Shown: positions 41,759 through 49,931 of the stretch, piece after piece | How positions within the stretch are numbered: the stretch's first letter is position 1 | How the letters are laid out: every line of letters begins with the position of its first letter | Virus record (IMG/VR): IMGVR_UViG_3300048691_000181 | Coordinates: 1 to 64,000 of that record | DNA length: 64,000 nucleotides | Source of the DNA: a virus | Reading direction: 5' to 3' (one strand) | Notes under the pieces: generated by a model | The model's input: the letters and a program-made list of their open reading frames with translations, nothing else | What the model was told of the DNA's origin: nothing | Database searches by the model: none | Made by a program: the position numbers and the translations under genes

Positions 41759-42157
41759 ATGAAACAAAGAATTTTAACCTCGTTAACACCTATTGCGGTA
41801 TCGCTCTATAAATCATTCCAACAAAAACATCCTGTCGTTGCTTTAGCAATTGGAGGTACGGTTATGTTTACATGGGGAGCTTTAACGGCTGTAACACAAT
41901 CAGGTATTCTTCAAGGAACGCCTATGGAAGAACATGTAGGTACGATTACAAATGCTCTATCCTTCTTAGGTATGGTGGTGAATTTGCTTCTAAGCGCTTC
42001 TAATATACCTACTGCTACAATTGTAGCAAATAAGGGGGAAGTGTTCTCAGAATCAAAAGAAAAGCCATCTACGAGCATCGTAGTAACACCTGCTACTATG
42101 ATTAAACAACCTCAGTTAGGTTCTATCCAAGACGTTCTAAATAAGACTAAAAAATAG
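41759..42157 (+). CDS. Two-pass membrane protein, holin-like
   Basis: 132 residues from ATG 41759; a longer frame from 41642 would lie within the previous gene. Membrane segments near residues 25-46 (VVALAIGGTVMFTWGALTAV) and 63-81 (TNALSFLGMVVNLLLSASNI) and a polar tail. Topology, size and its position directly after the lysin-like gene make a holin the best guess. Confidence 0.5.
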   Translation: MKQRILTSLTPIAVSLYKSFQQKHPVVALAIGGTVMFTWGALTAVTQSGILQGTPMEEHVGTITNALSFLGMVVNLLLSASNIPTATIVANKGEVFSESKEKPSTSIVVTPATMIKQPQLGSIQDVLNKTKK

Positions 42158-42162
42158 GAATA

Positions 42163-42576
42163 ATGATATTCACATTGAACTCAACTGGCACATATACTAT
42201 TGACTTAGATGTGTCTATTAAAACACAATATAACTTAACCAATGTTCTTACTATTGATGGCGTTATTATTGTGGCTGCTACAAATCTTCCCTATACGGCT
42301 ACGTTTACCGCAGGGGCGCACTCGATTGAGATTTTAAGAACAGGTGCTTCTGGGACATATAAAGAAAAGGCTTGTAAGCTAACTGATAAAGATATTCTAT
42401 GTAAAGTTATAAAACACATTGAGTCTTTACCAGAAGAAAAGCGTTATAAGTCACAAGCTCTCTATTTGTATTATATCTTAAATGCTGGAATAAATACATT
42501 AGAATGTACGTGTCAATGTACAGACCTAAAGACTATCTATACTGACTTAAATAACCTAATTACTGACTGCTGTTAA
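42163..42576 (+). CDS. Unknown protein
   Basis: 137 residues: an N-terminal beta-sandwich-like part (MIFTLNSTGTYTIDLDVSIK ... FTAGAHSIEILRTGASGTY) and a C-terminal part with CTCQCTDL and final DCC cysteines. Shares a position and Cys content with the following gene. Function unknown. Confidence 0.55.
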   Translation: MIFTLNSTGTYTIDLDVSIKTQYNLTNVLTIDGVIIVAATNLPYTATFTAGAHSIEILRTGASGTYKEKACKLTDKDILCKVIKHIESLPEEKRYKSQALYLYYILNAGINTLECTCQCTDLKTIYTDLNNLITDCC

Positions 42577-42578
42577 AT

Positions 42579-43157
42579 ATGGACTGTAATATTATATCTA
42601 ACTATAAGAGTATTAAGACTCAATTGGGTAATGGCATTGAATGTGACGAGAAGATAAATAAACTGAGTCAGCTTGTCTTAGTGGACTATTCTACTATTCT
42701 ATCTAATCAGACGGGTTATACGTGCAAGGATAAAGAGATTTGCAACTATTGCAATAGTTGCTCTACAAGTACTATCTCATGCAATATCGTAGAGATTACG
42801 TCTAATGGACCTAATAACCTTATGGTATCTTATTTAGGAGAGTCTAATTGTTACGATATAGGAGCAATGAACGATTGGCGTGTAAGTCTTTATCTAAATG
42901 TTACTTTTAACAATATAGGAACTGTATTGACTTCAAATATAACCTCTGTCTATTTAGATGCTGTCTTAACTACGATAACGTCTCAATCAAATGTTGTTTA
43001 CGATACGCTTAATAGCAGATACGAGATTCAGTTCAAGGCGCTTGATAATCTTCTGAATAATACTGGAACTATGAAAGTTAACTATACTGTTTCAGATGGT
43101 ACTTCTACGATAAGCCTATTCCAATATATCTCTTTAGACAATAAGAATTTATGCTAA
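42579..43157 (+). CDS. Unknown cysteine-rich protein
   Basis: 192 residues with a Cys cluster (CKDKEICNYCNSCSTST, about residues 49-65) followed by beta-rich sequence (LYLNVTFNNIGTVLTSNI). No signal peptide. May be paired with the preceding gene (2-nt spacing). No family recognised. Confidence 0.55.
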   Translation: MDCNIISNYKSIKTQLGNGIECDEKINKLSQLVLVDYSTILSNQTGYTCKDKEICNYCNSCSTSTISCNIVEITSNGPNNLMVSYLGESNCYDIGAMNDWRVSLYLNVTFNNIGTVLTSNITSVYLDAVLTTITSQSNVVYDTLNSRYEIQFKALDNLLNNTGTMKVNYTVSDGTSTISLFQYISLDNKNLC

Positions 43158-43184
43158 GAGAAAATAACACTTAAATTTACTATT

Positions 43185-43292
43185 ATGCGTATCAATATAT
43201 TACCTAATCCTGCATCGGCTTATTTCGATGATGAGACATTGGAACTGTTTGCTATTTATGCTCAAGGGCGCATTAATCCTTTTGGACTCTAA
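43185..43292 (+). CDS. 35-residue ORF, unknown
   Basis: ATG 43185 to TAA 43292, reading MRINILPNPASAYFDDETLE and ending GRINPFGL. Placed just before a terminator with normal spacing to the previous gene. Too short to identify; may be a real micro-protein. Confidence 0.4.
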   Translation: MRINILPNPASAYFDDETLELFAIYAQGRINPFGL

Positions 43293-43311
43293 GATAGCAT
43301 ACACTAAAAAT

Positions 43312-43357
43312 AAAAAGCGTTTTTGGTATCTCCAATGATACCAGACACGCTTTTTTT
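43312..43357 (+). terminator. Rho-independent terminator ending the fibre/lysis region
   Basis: AAAAAGCGT (43312-43320) pairs with ACGCTTTTT (43347-43355), enclosing GGTATC/GATACC (43325-43330 with 43337-43342); a T-run overlaps the stem end. Marks the end of the variable region. Confidence 0.85.
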
Positions 43358-43360
43358 ATG

Positions 43361-43368
43361 TATATTTG
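43361..43368 (+). promoter_or_regulatory. Promoter box TATATTTG before the tail operon
   Basis: TATATTTG matches TAnnTTTG, four bases after the terminator and 41 nt before ATG 43409. The T-run of the terminator lies where the -33 element is expected. It likely drives the neck/tail genes. Confidence 0.55.
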
Positions 43369-43408
43369 TATTTAAAGTAAAAAAAGAAAATAAGAAAATC
43401 ATAACCAG

Positions 43409-44140
43409 ATGAACTTAAAAACACATATAGACGCACTTAAACAGTTAATGCATGGCGGCATCCCTTCTGATGATAGACGCCTTTCTGACGGCTTCTTATC
43501 GCATATTCTCTTTGCGGTCAGAAATGACCTTTTGAGAAAACGCTTAGACAAGGGAGTGGCTCTATCGGAAGAAGTTTATAGTACACTTTGTATGGATGTT
43601 TCAGATTCCGCCTTTCATAATTGTAATTGCGCAGAAGGTGGATGTCCTGTAAAGAGGACTGTCTTTCACGTACCTAATGCACTTCAAACAAAGAAAGGCG
43701 TTACATTAAAGGTGATGAATCTAAATGGAGAAGTTATAGATAACCTGAGTGTAGATACCAACAAATACTCTAAAGAGCATGGACTCATACAACGCCTTAA
43801 AAGCCCCGATTCCTTTGATATAAGCCAGATGAATTGGTATTTCCACGCGAACCACATCTTCGTTCAAAACAACCCGCATATCAAAAAAATACTTGTCAAA
43901 GGCGTCTTTGCAGAATCCGTTTCAAACTTAAATCTTGAACAGTGTACAGGCATAAATACTAATTGTGTCTATCCTTATTCTGATTCAGGATTCATTGACC
44001 AAGACTTATTACCTGCGCTTTATGCGATGAGTCTTCATCTGATTAACCGTCCTGTTCAAGATAAGGTGTCAGATGAAATAGATGCGACTGTGCCTACGGA
44101 AGCCATGAGTCAAAGGCAGTCCAGAAGAAGAACTAATTAA
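43409..44140 (+). CDS. Neck/ring-type structural protein (candidate)
   Basis: 243 residues, first gene of the tail operon. It has CNCAEGGCPVK (about residues 72-82), a beta-rich middle (KGVTLKVMNLNGEVIDNLSV) and a Ser/Arg-rich tail (SQRQSRRRTN). Position before the IHF-like gene and the tail-tube genes is where ring proteins lie in crAss-like phages. No sequence signature. Confidence 0.5.
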   Translation: MNLKTHIDALKQLMHGGIPSDDRRLSDGFLSHILFAVRNDLLRKRLDKGVALSEEVYSTLCMDVSDSAFHNCNCAEGGCPVKRTVFHVPNALQTKKGVTLKVMNLNGEVIDNLSVDTNKYSKEHGLIQRLKSPDSFDISQMNWYFHANHIFVQNNPHIKKILVKGVFAESVSNLNLEQCTGINTNCVYPYSDSGFIDQDLLPALYAMSLHLINRPVQDKVSDEIDATVPTEAMSQRQSRRRTN

Positions 44141-44194
44141 GAAAAGAGAAGTAAAAAATAAAAGAAGAATAACTAAGAATAAAAAATAAAAAGA

Positions 44195-44806
44195 ATGCAA
44201 TTAAGAGATACATATTTACCAGAATATTTAGAACTATTCGATTATACCGAAAAAGATAAGAGTTTAGTCGCATCAAGAAAAACAGTAGGGCTTAAAGACT
44301 TTTATCTTCATTATGCCTCTGATAGAGCAAAAGAAGGGAAAGCAGTAGAATTCACATTCTCTGAATTTAAAGAGTTCTGTTCTATTTATAACGAATACTT
44401 AGCTCAAGAGATATGTCGAGAAGGTACATGGATTAAATTACCTTTTGGTATGGGACTAATAGGTATATCTAAATTTACGCCAAGATACTATAAACCACGG
44501 TTTAAGAAAGAAGGTGTAGAGCTATATACGAATCCACATTCAGAAGGTTTTGTCGCTAAGTTCTCGTGGGATAAAGAGAAAGCTATGCTAACGAATAAGA
44601 CTCTTTGGAGGCACGTAGCTCCATCTTCTCTTAGGCAGAATATAGCTAAGGCTATCTTCAACTATGATGCTGCTGGTAAATACCATATCTTAGATAGAGA
44701 ATCAGAGAAGTTAACACGTCAAGCGTTTAGGAAAGAAAAGAAACAAAAAGAAATGAACGAACGAGCTGAAAAGCTTAATCTAAAACAAGGAAAAACAAAA
44801 GCTTAA
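44195..44806 (+). CDS. IHF/HU-like domain protein
   Basis: 203 residues. FTFSEFKEFCSIYNEYLAQE (helix-turn-helix) followed by GTWIKLPFGMGLIGISKFTP corresponds to the helical base and first strands of an HU/IHF subunit (compare GxxVxLPGFGTFxVR). The C-terminus is highly basic (AFRKEKKQKEMNERAEKLNL). An IHF-related gene in the tail operon is typical of crAss-like phages; the product may be a virion or packaging component. Coupled to the next gene by TAATG. Confidence 0.6.
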   Translation: MQLRDTYLPEYLELFDYTEKDKSLVASRKTVGLKDFYLHYASDRAKEGKAVEFTFSEFKEFCSIYNEYLAQEICREGTWIKLPFGMGLIGISKFTPRYYKPRFKKEGVELYTNPHSEGFVAKFSWDKEKAMLTNKTLWRHVAPSSLRQNIAKAIFNYDAAGKYHILDRESEKLTRQAFRKEKKQKEMNERAEKLNLKQGKTKA

Positions 44807-45636
44807 TGAAATACGTCTCAATAAAATCCATCCTCTATGACCTCTCAACCACGATAGAGCCAAGCGAATGGAACGAATCTACGGTTATAGAATGGGCTCT
44901 AAAGGCTTCGAGAAAGATAGGTGTTATAGATATGTTGACACCTAAGCACGAGTTATGTGAAGTTATTGGACATACGTTTAAGAAACCTGACGACTTAAAG
45001 ACTTTAACTCAAGTATGGGTTTATACACTTTCTGTTTCTAATCCCTACTTTAACTCTTCAATAGAGTTGGCAAGACTTAGGCAACAAGTTGTAGACAGAC
45101 TTCAAGTACCTAAGCCAGACATCTGGTTAGATGGTATTCTCAATGCACGAGGAGGTTCAATTTCTCAAACATCAAAGACATGGCGTGTGCTCTATAAGAA
45201 TACGGGAACACCTATGATGCCCTGCTTACAAGAGAAAAGTTGTATGATGGAATATCGAGAAGAAGGTAATGCGATTAAGGTAACCCCTAAAACAGCAATT
45301 GTTTTATTGTCTTATCTGGCTTATGCCCAAGACAATGGAGAGTATATGATTCCTGATAACGAGAATTTTAAAGAAGCCTTGACCAATTATATCCTTTATC
45401 GCCTATACGACGCTAAAGTAAAAGTAGAGCCTAACCAGTTCAATCAAGCTGAAAGGAATATGCATCTTCAACGATATAATACACTGGCTGCACGTGCCAA
45501 GGGTGAATTGAATTCACCTGATGTAGGCACACTTGAAAACTTGAAGAATATTCGTACCAGAATGATGCCTAAGGGGAATCTCTTTGAATCAGGTTTTCAA
45601 TCTCTAAATCAACCAGAAAGAGGTAACCGCTTCTAA
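44806..45636 (+). CDS. Tail tubular/ring protein (gp11-type candidate)
   Basis: 276 residues. Start coupled to the IHF-like gene. N-terminal helices (SESTVIEWALKASRKIGVID is similar in outline to tail tubular A proteins) and a helical middle (YMIPDNENFKEALTNYILYR). Directly precedes the very large tail protein, the order of tail tubular A then B in short-tailed phages. Confidence 0.55.
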   Translation: MKYVSIKSILYDLSTTIEPSEWNESTVIEWALKASRKIGVIDMLTPKHELCEVIGHTFKKPDDLKTLTQVWVYTLSVSNPYFNSSIELARLRQQVVDRLQVPKPDIWLDGILNARGGSISQTSKTWRVLYKNTGTPMMPCLQEKSCMMEYREEGNAIKVTPKTAIVLLSYLAYAQDNGEYMIPDNENFKEALTNYILYRLYDAKVKVEPNQFNQAERNMHLQRYNTLAARAKGELNSPDVGTLENLKNIRTRMMPKGNLFESGFQSLNQPERGNRF

Positions 45637-45648
45637 ACCAAAAAGAAA

Positions 45649-48600
45649 ATGCAAAAGACACTATCTAATACTTTTACAGGCGGGATGAACTGGGCGCTTC
45701 TTCCACAACTGGTACCGCCTAATCAATACGAGCAAGCCCTTAATGCTGTAACACAAGATAGAGAAGGGCAATTAGGTGGCTTATCTACGGAACAATCTAA
45801 CTTCAAGTGTGGTACACTTCCATTAGACTATGTGCTCATAGGGCATCAACTTCTTTCTGATACAGATAAAGAACTCTATGTCTTATTCTATGCAGGAGCT
45901 AATGGCTATGGAGAAATAGGTATTCATAATCCTACTGATTGTGGTTACACTAAAATAGTCGGTTCTACGTGTTTAAACTTTAATGAACAATATCCTGTTT
46001 CTGCCTTGTTGAAAATACAAGACAATTCAAATCGGTTTGTTTATTTTACGGATGGCGTAAATCCATACCGTGTAATAAATATAGACGATAAGGCAAGATA
46101 TGTTACAGACCCTAATCTTCCTACTGAGACACTTATTTGCGACGCCCTCTTGTTTGCGCCTAATATGGAAACACCTTATCTAAAGGCTATAGAAGTCTTA
46201 GATGGCGGTTCTTTGAAGATGGGGCATTATCAGTGTTATGCACGTTATGTTGATAAAGAACTTATCGTCACAAATGTCATAGCTCAGTCTAATGACGTAA
46301 TGATAAATAGATACGCTGCTTCAGAAGGATATTTCACTATAGATGGAGGCTACAATATTTCTGATGCTGGCATAGCTGCTGGTACAGAGCAATATCCTAA
46401 GACTAATAAGTCTATCAAGTACACTTTATACAACACGGACAATCGGTTTGATTATGTCGAATTCTTGATTGTCCTTTTTACTGGTGGAGACAATGCTATC
46501 TCTACGGTAGAAAAGAGTGCCCCTATTGCTATATCCAAAACTTCGTCAAATCCAACAGACCCTAATGGTACAGTAACATGGGTTTATACAGGATATAATG
46601 GACTATCGGGATATTCTATCAATGAGGTGATTATAGATAAGACCATCCTTAGCACAGTAAAAGCGCATATTCAAAAAGACAATAGACTATTTATTGCTAA
46701 TACTGTTGAAGAAACGACTATGGACTATTCTCTAATCCAACAAGCAGCATTGTCTATACCAGTTAGATGGAGAGCAGAACGATTACCTAAGTTTACAGCA
46801 AATATAGAAGGAAACTCGAAAAATATGTTAGAGCACAAGACGTATATGCGTGATGAAGTATATGCCTTAGGTGTTCAAGGAAGAAAGAAGAATGGTCAAA
46901 GGACACCTGTATTTCATATTCCTGGAAGAGCTCCTTTAACAGGGATAGGAGCGCCCCTGTCCTCTGGTGAAATATTTACTATTCGTACCAACCCTACCTC
47001 TGGTTGGGATAAGAAACTCTTAAACATAGTATCTTCTACTACGATTGATGCTACGGGAAATTCTGTTCAAACACATGAAGTAGAACACTTGACCAAGTAT
47101 ATAATAGGAAATCAGATAGAACGTTGGAGAGTTTATAACACGTCAAATATAGATATAGTTACGCCAACAGAATTTGGAGGCATCATGGCTTACTATGAAT
47201 GCGATGAAGTTTACCCTACGATTAAGACACCAAACGGTTTAAATCTTTATGGTTCTTTAACAGGAAAATCTATTAGGCATCATAAGATGCCTGATACAAA
47301 TACGATACTCCACTGTACAGATGACGAAGTTCGGCCTTTATCTTTAGACATCGATTTAAGTCTATTTGTCTCATCTCTGCCGTCCGTTATTACAAATCAG
47401 GTAGAATCATGGCATATTGTACAAGCTGAGCGTACAGATGAAAACAAGACCGTTCTTGACAAAGGCTTTACCACGTACAACGAGTTTAACCTATATAGAG
47501 ATACACCTCTTGCCTTCTATGATTCAGATAAAGTTATTTCTTTCTATTCTCCTAAGTCTGTATTCCAGAGAGCAGGACTAAATGGGACACACTATAAGAT
47601 AGAATGGTATAATCGAGAACAAGATGTAGAGGCAAATGTTTCAGACTATACATATTTACAACCTAATTTTGTTTCTATGGGAGGAGATAACAGAAAGATA
47701 GTACGAGAGTTTATTCAAAAGTTAGACACACTTGGACCACTTAAATACAATCCTTCTAATTTGGCAATAAAGGCATTTACTTATATTTCTCCTACGACAT
47801 TGAGCTTAACCACAGATAATTTCACATTAGGAAGTCTGGGCAATATTACTGTAACGTTAAGGAATAGAAGCTTCTCTAATGCGCTTTTGTTGTTTCAGAT
47901 GGAAAATGGAAAAGTAATAAAGAATCCTACTGATTCTGCGGCATTCCCTAATGCCAAACCTTTCTTGACGTATGGTGCTATTAAGCAAGAGAAGTCTGTC
48001 TATGGAAACTTAGACCTATTGACCTATTTCGATACCTCCAGAATGCTCAATAGTCCAAACATTAATACGACCATTAATTCTAATCTTCATATTATCAAAT
48101 CAGGAGATACGTTTATTACACCTTTGCACGTACATAATATAGCTTTCATTAACTACGGTTCAGTCCAGAACAATATCACAGAAGATTTCTATTACTATAT
48201 AGTAGAGTCTGATTTGAATGCGGGTATGAGGCATCAATGGAATGTGAATCAAAAGACTCAGGGTAATCTTTATCATAAAGGATGGTACACATGGAATGGT
48301 GCACCTCAACGCTTTGGTGAAGACATTGAAGAATATTTAGTCAGAATGAACGGAGGTATATATGCTGGTTTCTGGTCTAATTCAACGGCAGACAAAAGAC
48401 TATTTGCTCCTGCCTATCTCTATAACAAAGACTACGGCTATCAGGCTCCAATTAAGCCTCAGTATGCCTTGTCGGGACAATACGATTATATCAAATTCTC
48501 TGAAAAAAATAGGCACTATTATCGAATTAGATATTCAGAGAAGTCTTTCCAATCAGCAAGGACAGATGCTTATAGAGACTTGCGTCCTAATAACTATGTA

Positions 48601-49914
48601 GATATAGATGCTCAGTATGGACAGATTAATGACCTGTTTGTGGACAAGAATAATATCTATGCACGCACCCATAAGTCTATCTTAATGGTTCCTACAAATG
48701 TCCAACAGATAGAAGGCAATGAGACATCTGTCTATCTCGGTAAAGCAGAAGTTATTCCATACGAACCTAAGGCAGTTTCAAACACAACTTGGTATGCTGG
48801 TGGTTATAATTTTATGCACCGCGTAAATACTGAATTTGGTACACTATTAGTAGACATCTATAACCATAAGATATTTCTGTTTAGAGACGGTTTAGAAGAC
48901 ATTACCTTATCTATGCAACCTTTCTTTGATTCGTTCCTTAGATGGGACTTATTAGACTTTAACGTTGATTATAAATATAATAGAGTTATTACATACTATG
49001 ATGCATGGAGAAAGAGAGTTCTTATTACAATGCACCGTTGGGTATTGAATCCGAATACGCTTGAGAAGATTAAGGCTGGGCCAATATCCTATAATGATTC
49101 AACTAAACTCTTTAGATTTTCCTATAATGTTCTTGGAGTTCCATTTGAAGACTTACCGATAGAAGATATAGCAACCTTAGAGAAATATACCATCTCTTAC
49201 GACTTCTCTAATAAAGCATGGGTGTCTTTTCATTCGTATGTTCCAGATTATGCTTTTGGACTTAAACAGGGATTCTTAACTCAGCATAAATATCCAGATA
49301 GTACACTAAACACAAATGCACTATGGCAACACTCTGATTCTAAGTTCAATGACAAGTCATACCTCATGTTTCAAGAACAGGACTATTCCTTCTCGATTGA
49401 GACAACAATTAATGGAGCGAACGAGATGTCTACTTACCAGAAACAGTTAGATACGTTGATTATAGATTCTGCTCAATCGAAACAAGATAGTATAAATACA
49501 GTTAGGTGGGATACATTAGAAGCGTATACAGACAAACAACATACGGGCGTAATTAACATATTACCTATTGTTCAAGATAAGACTTCGATGATACGTCAGA
49601 ATCTTTATTCTACTAACTTTGCTGAACTATCAGAGAAAGAAGGTTATTATCACATCAACAAGATACTTGATAGAATTAAGGTCGTGAACAATTCGGCTAA
49701 CTTTATCTGGACATTTAATAACCGTTTAAGAAAAACACTCGATACGGCCAATATATACACGTCTCAAACAATGAATGCTGGAAGACTAAGTTCTAAGTGG
49801 ATACGTGTTAAGTTAGGCTTACAATACAATAAAATAACAGACATCGGAATTACGAATAAGGTCAAGCAAACAATTTTTTCTCTTGGTTCAGATGTAGATA
49901 TAGTTCTAAGATAA
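45649..49914 (+). CDS. Tail tubular B / muzzle-like stabilisation protein
   Basis: 1421 residues of predominantly beta sequence with few helices. It opens TLSNTFTGGMNWALLPQLVP, the NxxGGM...P(N) type of start seen in large tail-nozzle proteins of crAss-like phages. Length, composition and position after a tubular-A-like gene support an assignment as the nozzle or muzzle of the tail. The last 60 residues (NKVKQTIFSLGSDVDIVLR) end in strands. Confidence 0.65.
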   Translation: MQKTLSNTFTGGMNWALLPQLVPPNQYEQALNAVTQDREGQLGGLSTEQSNFKCGTLPLDYVLIGHQLLSDTDKELYVLFYAGANGYGEIGIHNPTDCGYTKIVGSTCLNFNEQYPVSALLKIQDNSNRFVYFTDGVNPYRVINIDDKARYVTDPNLPTETLICDALLFAPNMETPYLKAIEVLDGGSLKMGHYQCYARYVDKELIVTNVIAQSNDVMINRYAASEGYFTIDGGYNISDAGIAAGTEQYPKTNKSIKYTLYNTDNRFDYVEFLIVLFTGGDNAISTVEKSAPIAISKTSSNPTDPNGTVTWVYTGYNGLSGYSINEVIIDKTILSTVKAHIQKDNRLFIANTVEETTMDYSLIQQAALSIPVRWRAERLPKFTANIEGNSKNMLEHKTYMRDEVYALGVQGRKKNGQRTPVFHIPGRAPLTGIGAPLSSGEIFTIRTNPTSGWDKKLLNIVSSTTIDATGNSVQTHEVEHLTKYIIGNQIERWRVYNTSNIDIVTPTEFGGIMAYYECDEVYPTIKTPNGLNLYGSLTGKSIRHHKMPDTNTILHCTDDEVRPLSLDIDLSLFVSSLPSVITNQVESWHIVQAERTDENKTVLDKGFTTYNEFNLYRDTPLAFYDSDKVISFYSPKSVFQRAGLNGTHYKIEWYNREQDVEANVSDYTYLQPNFVSMGGDNRKIVREFIQKLDTLGPLKYNPSNLAIKAFTYISPTTLSLTTDNFTLGSLGNITVTLRNRSFSNALLLFQMENGKVIKNPTDSAAFPNAKPFLTYGAIKQEKSVYGNLDLLTYFDTSRMLNSPNINTTINSNLHIIKSGDTFITPLHVHNIAFINYGSVQNNITEDFYYYIVESDLNAGMRHQWNVNQKTQGNLYHKGWYTWNGAPQRFGEDIEEYLVRMNGGIYAGFWSNSTADKRLFAPAYLYNKDYGYQAPIKPQYALSGQYDYIKFSEKNRHYYRIRYSEKSFQSARTDAYRDLRPNNYVDIDAQYGQINDLFVDKNNIYARTHKSILMVPTNVQQIEGNETSVYLGKAEVIPYEPKAVSNTTWYAGGYNFMHRVNTEFGTLLVDIYNHKIFLFRDGLEDITLSMQPFFDSFLRWDLLDFNVDYKYNRVITYYDAWRKRVLITMHRWVLNPNTLEKIKAGPISYNDSTKLFRFSYNVLGVPFEDLPIEDIATLEKYTISYDFSNKAWVSFHSYVPDYAFGLKQGFLTQHKYPDSTLNTNALWQHSDSKFNDKSYLMFQEQDYSFSIETTINGANEMSTYQKQLDTLIIDSAQSKQDSINTVRWDTLEAYTDKQHTGVINILPIVQDKTSMIRQNLYSTNFAELSEKEGYYHINKILDRIKVVNNSANFIWTFNNRLRKTLDTANIYTSQTMNAGRLSSKWIRVKLGLQYNKITDIGITNKVKQTIFSLGSDVDIVLR

Positions 49915-49931
49915 ACAAATCTTAAACGAGA

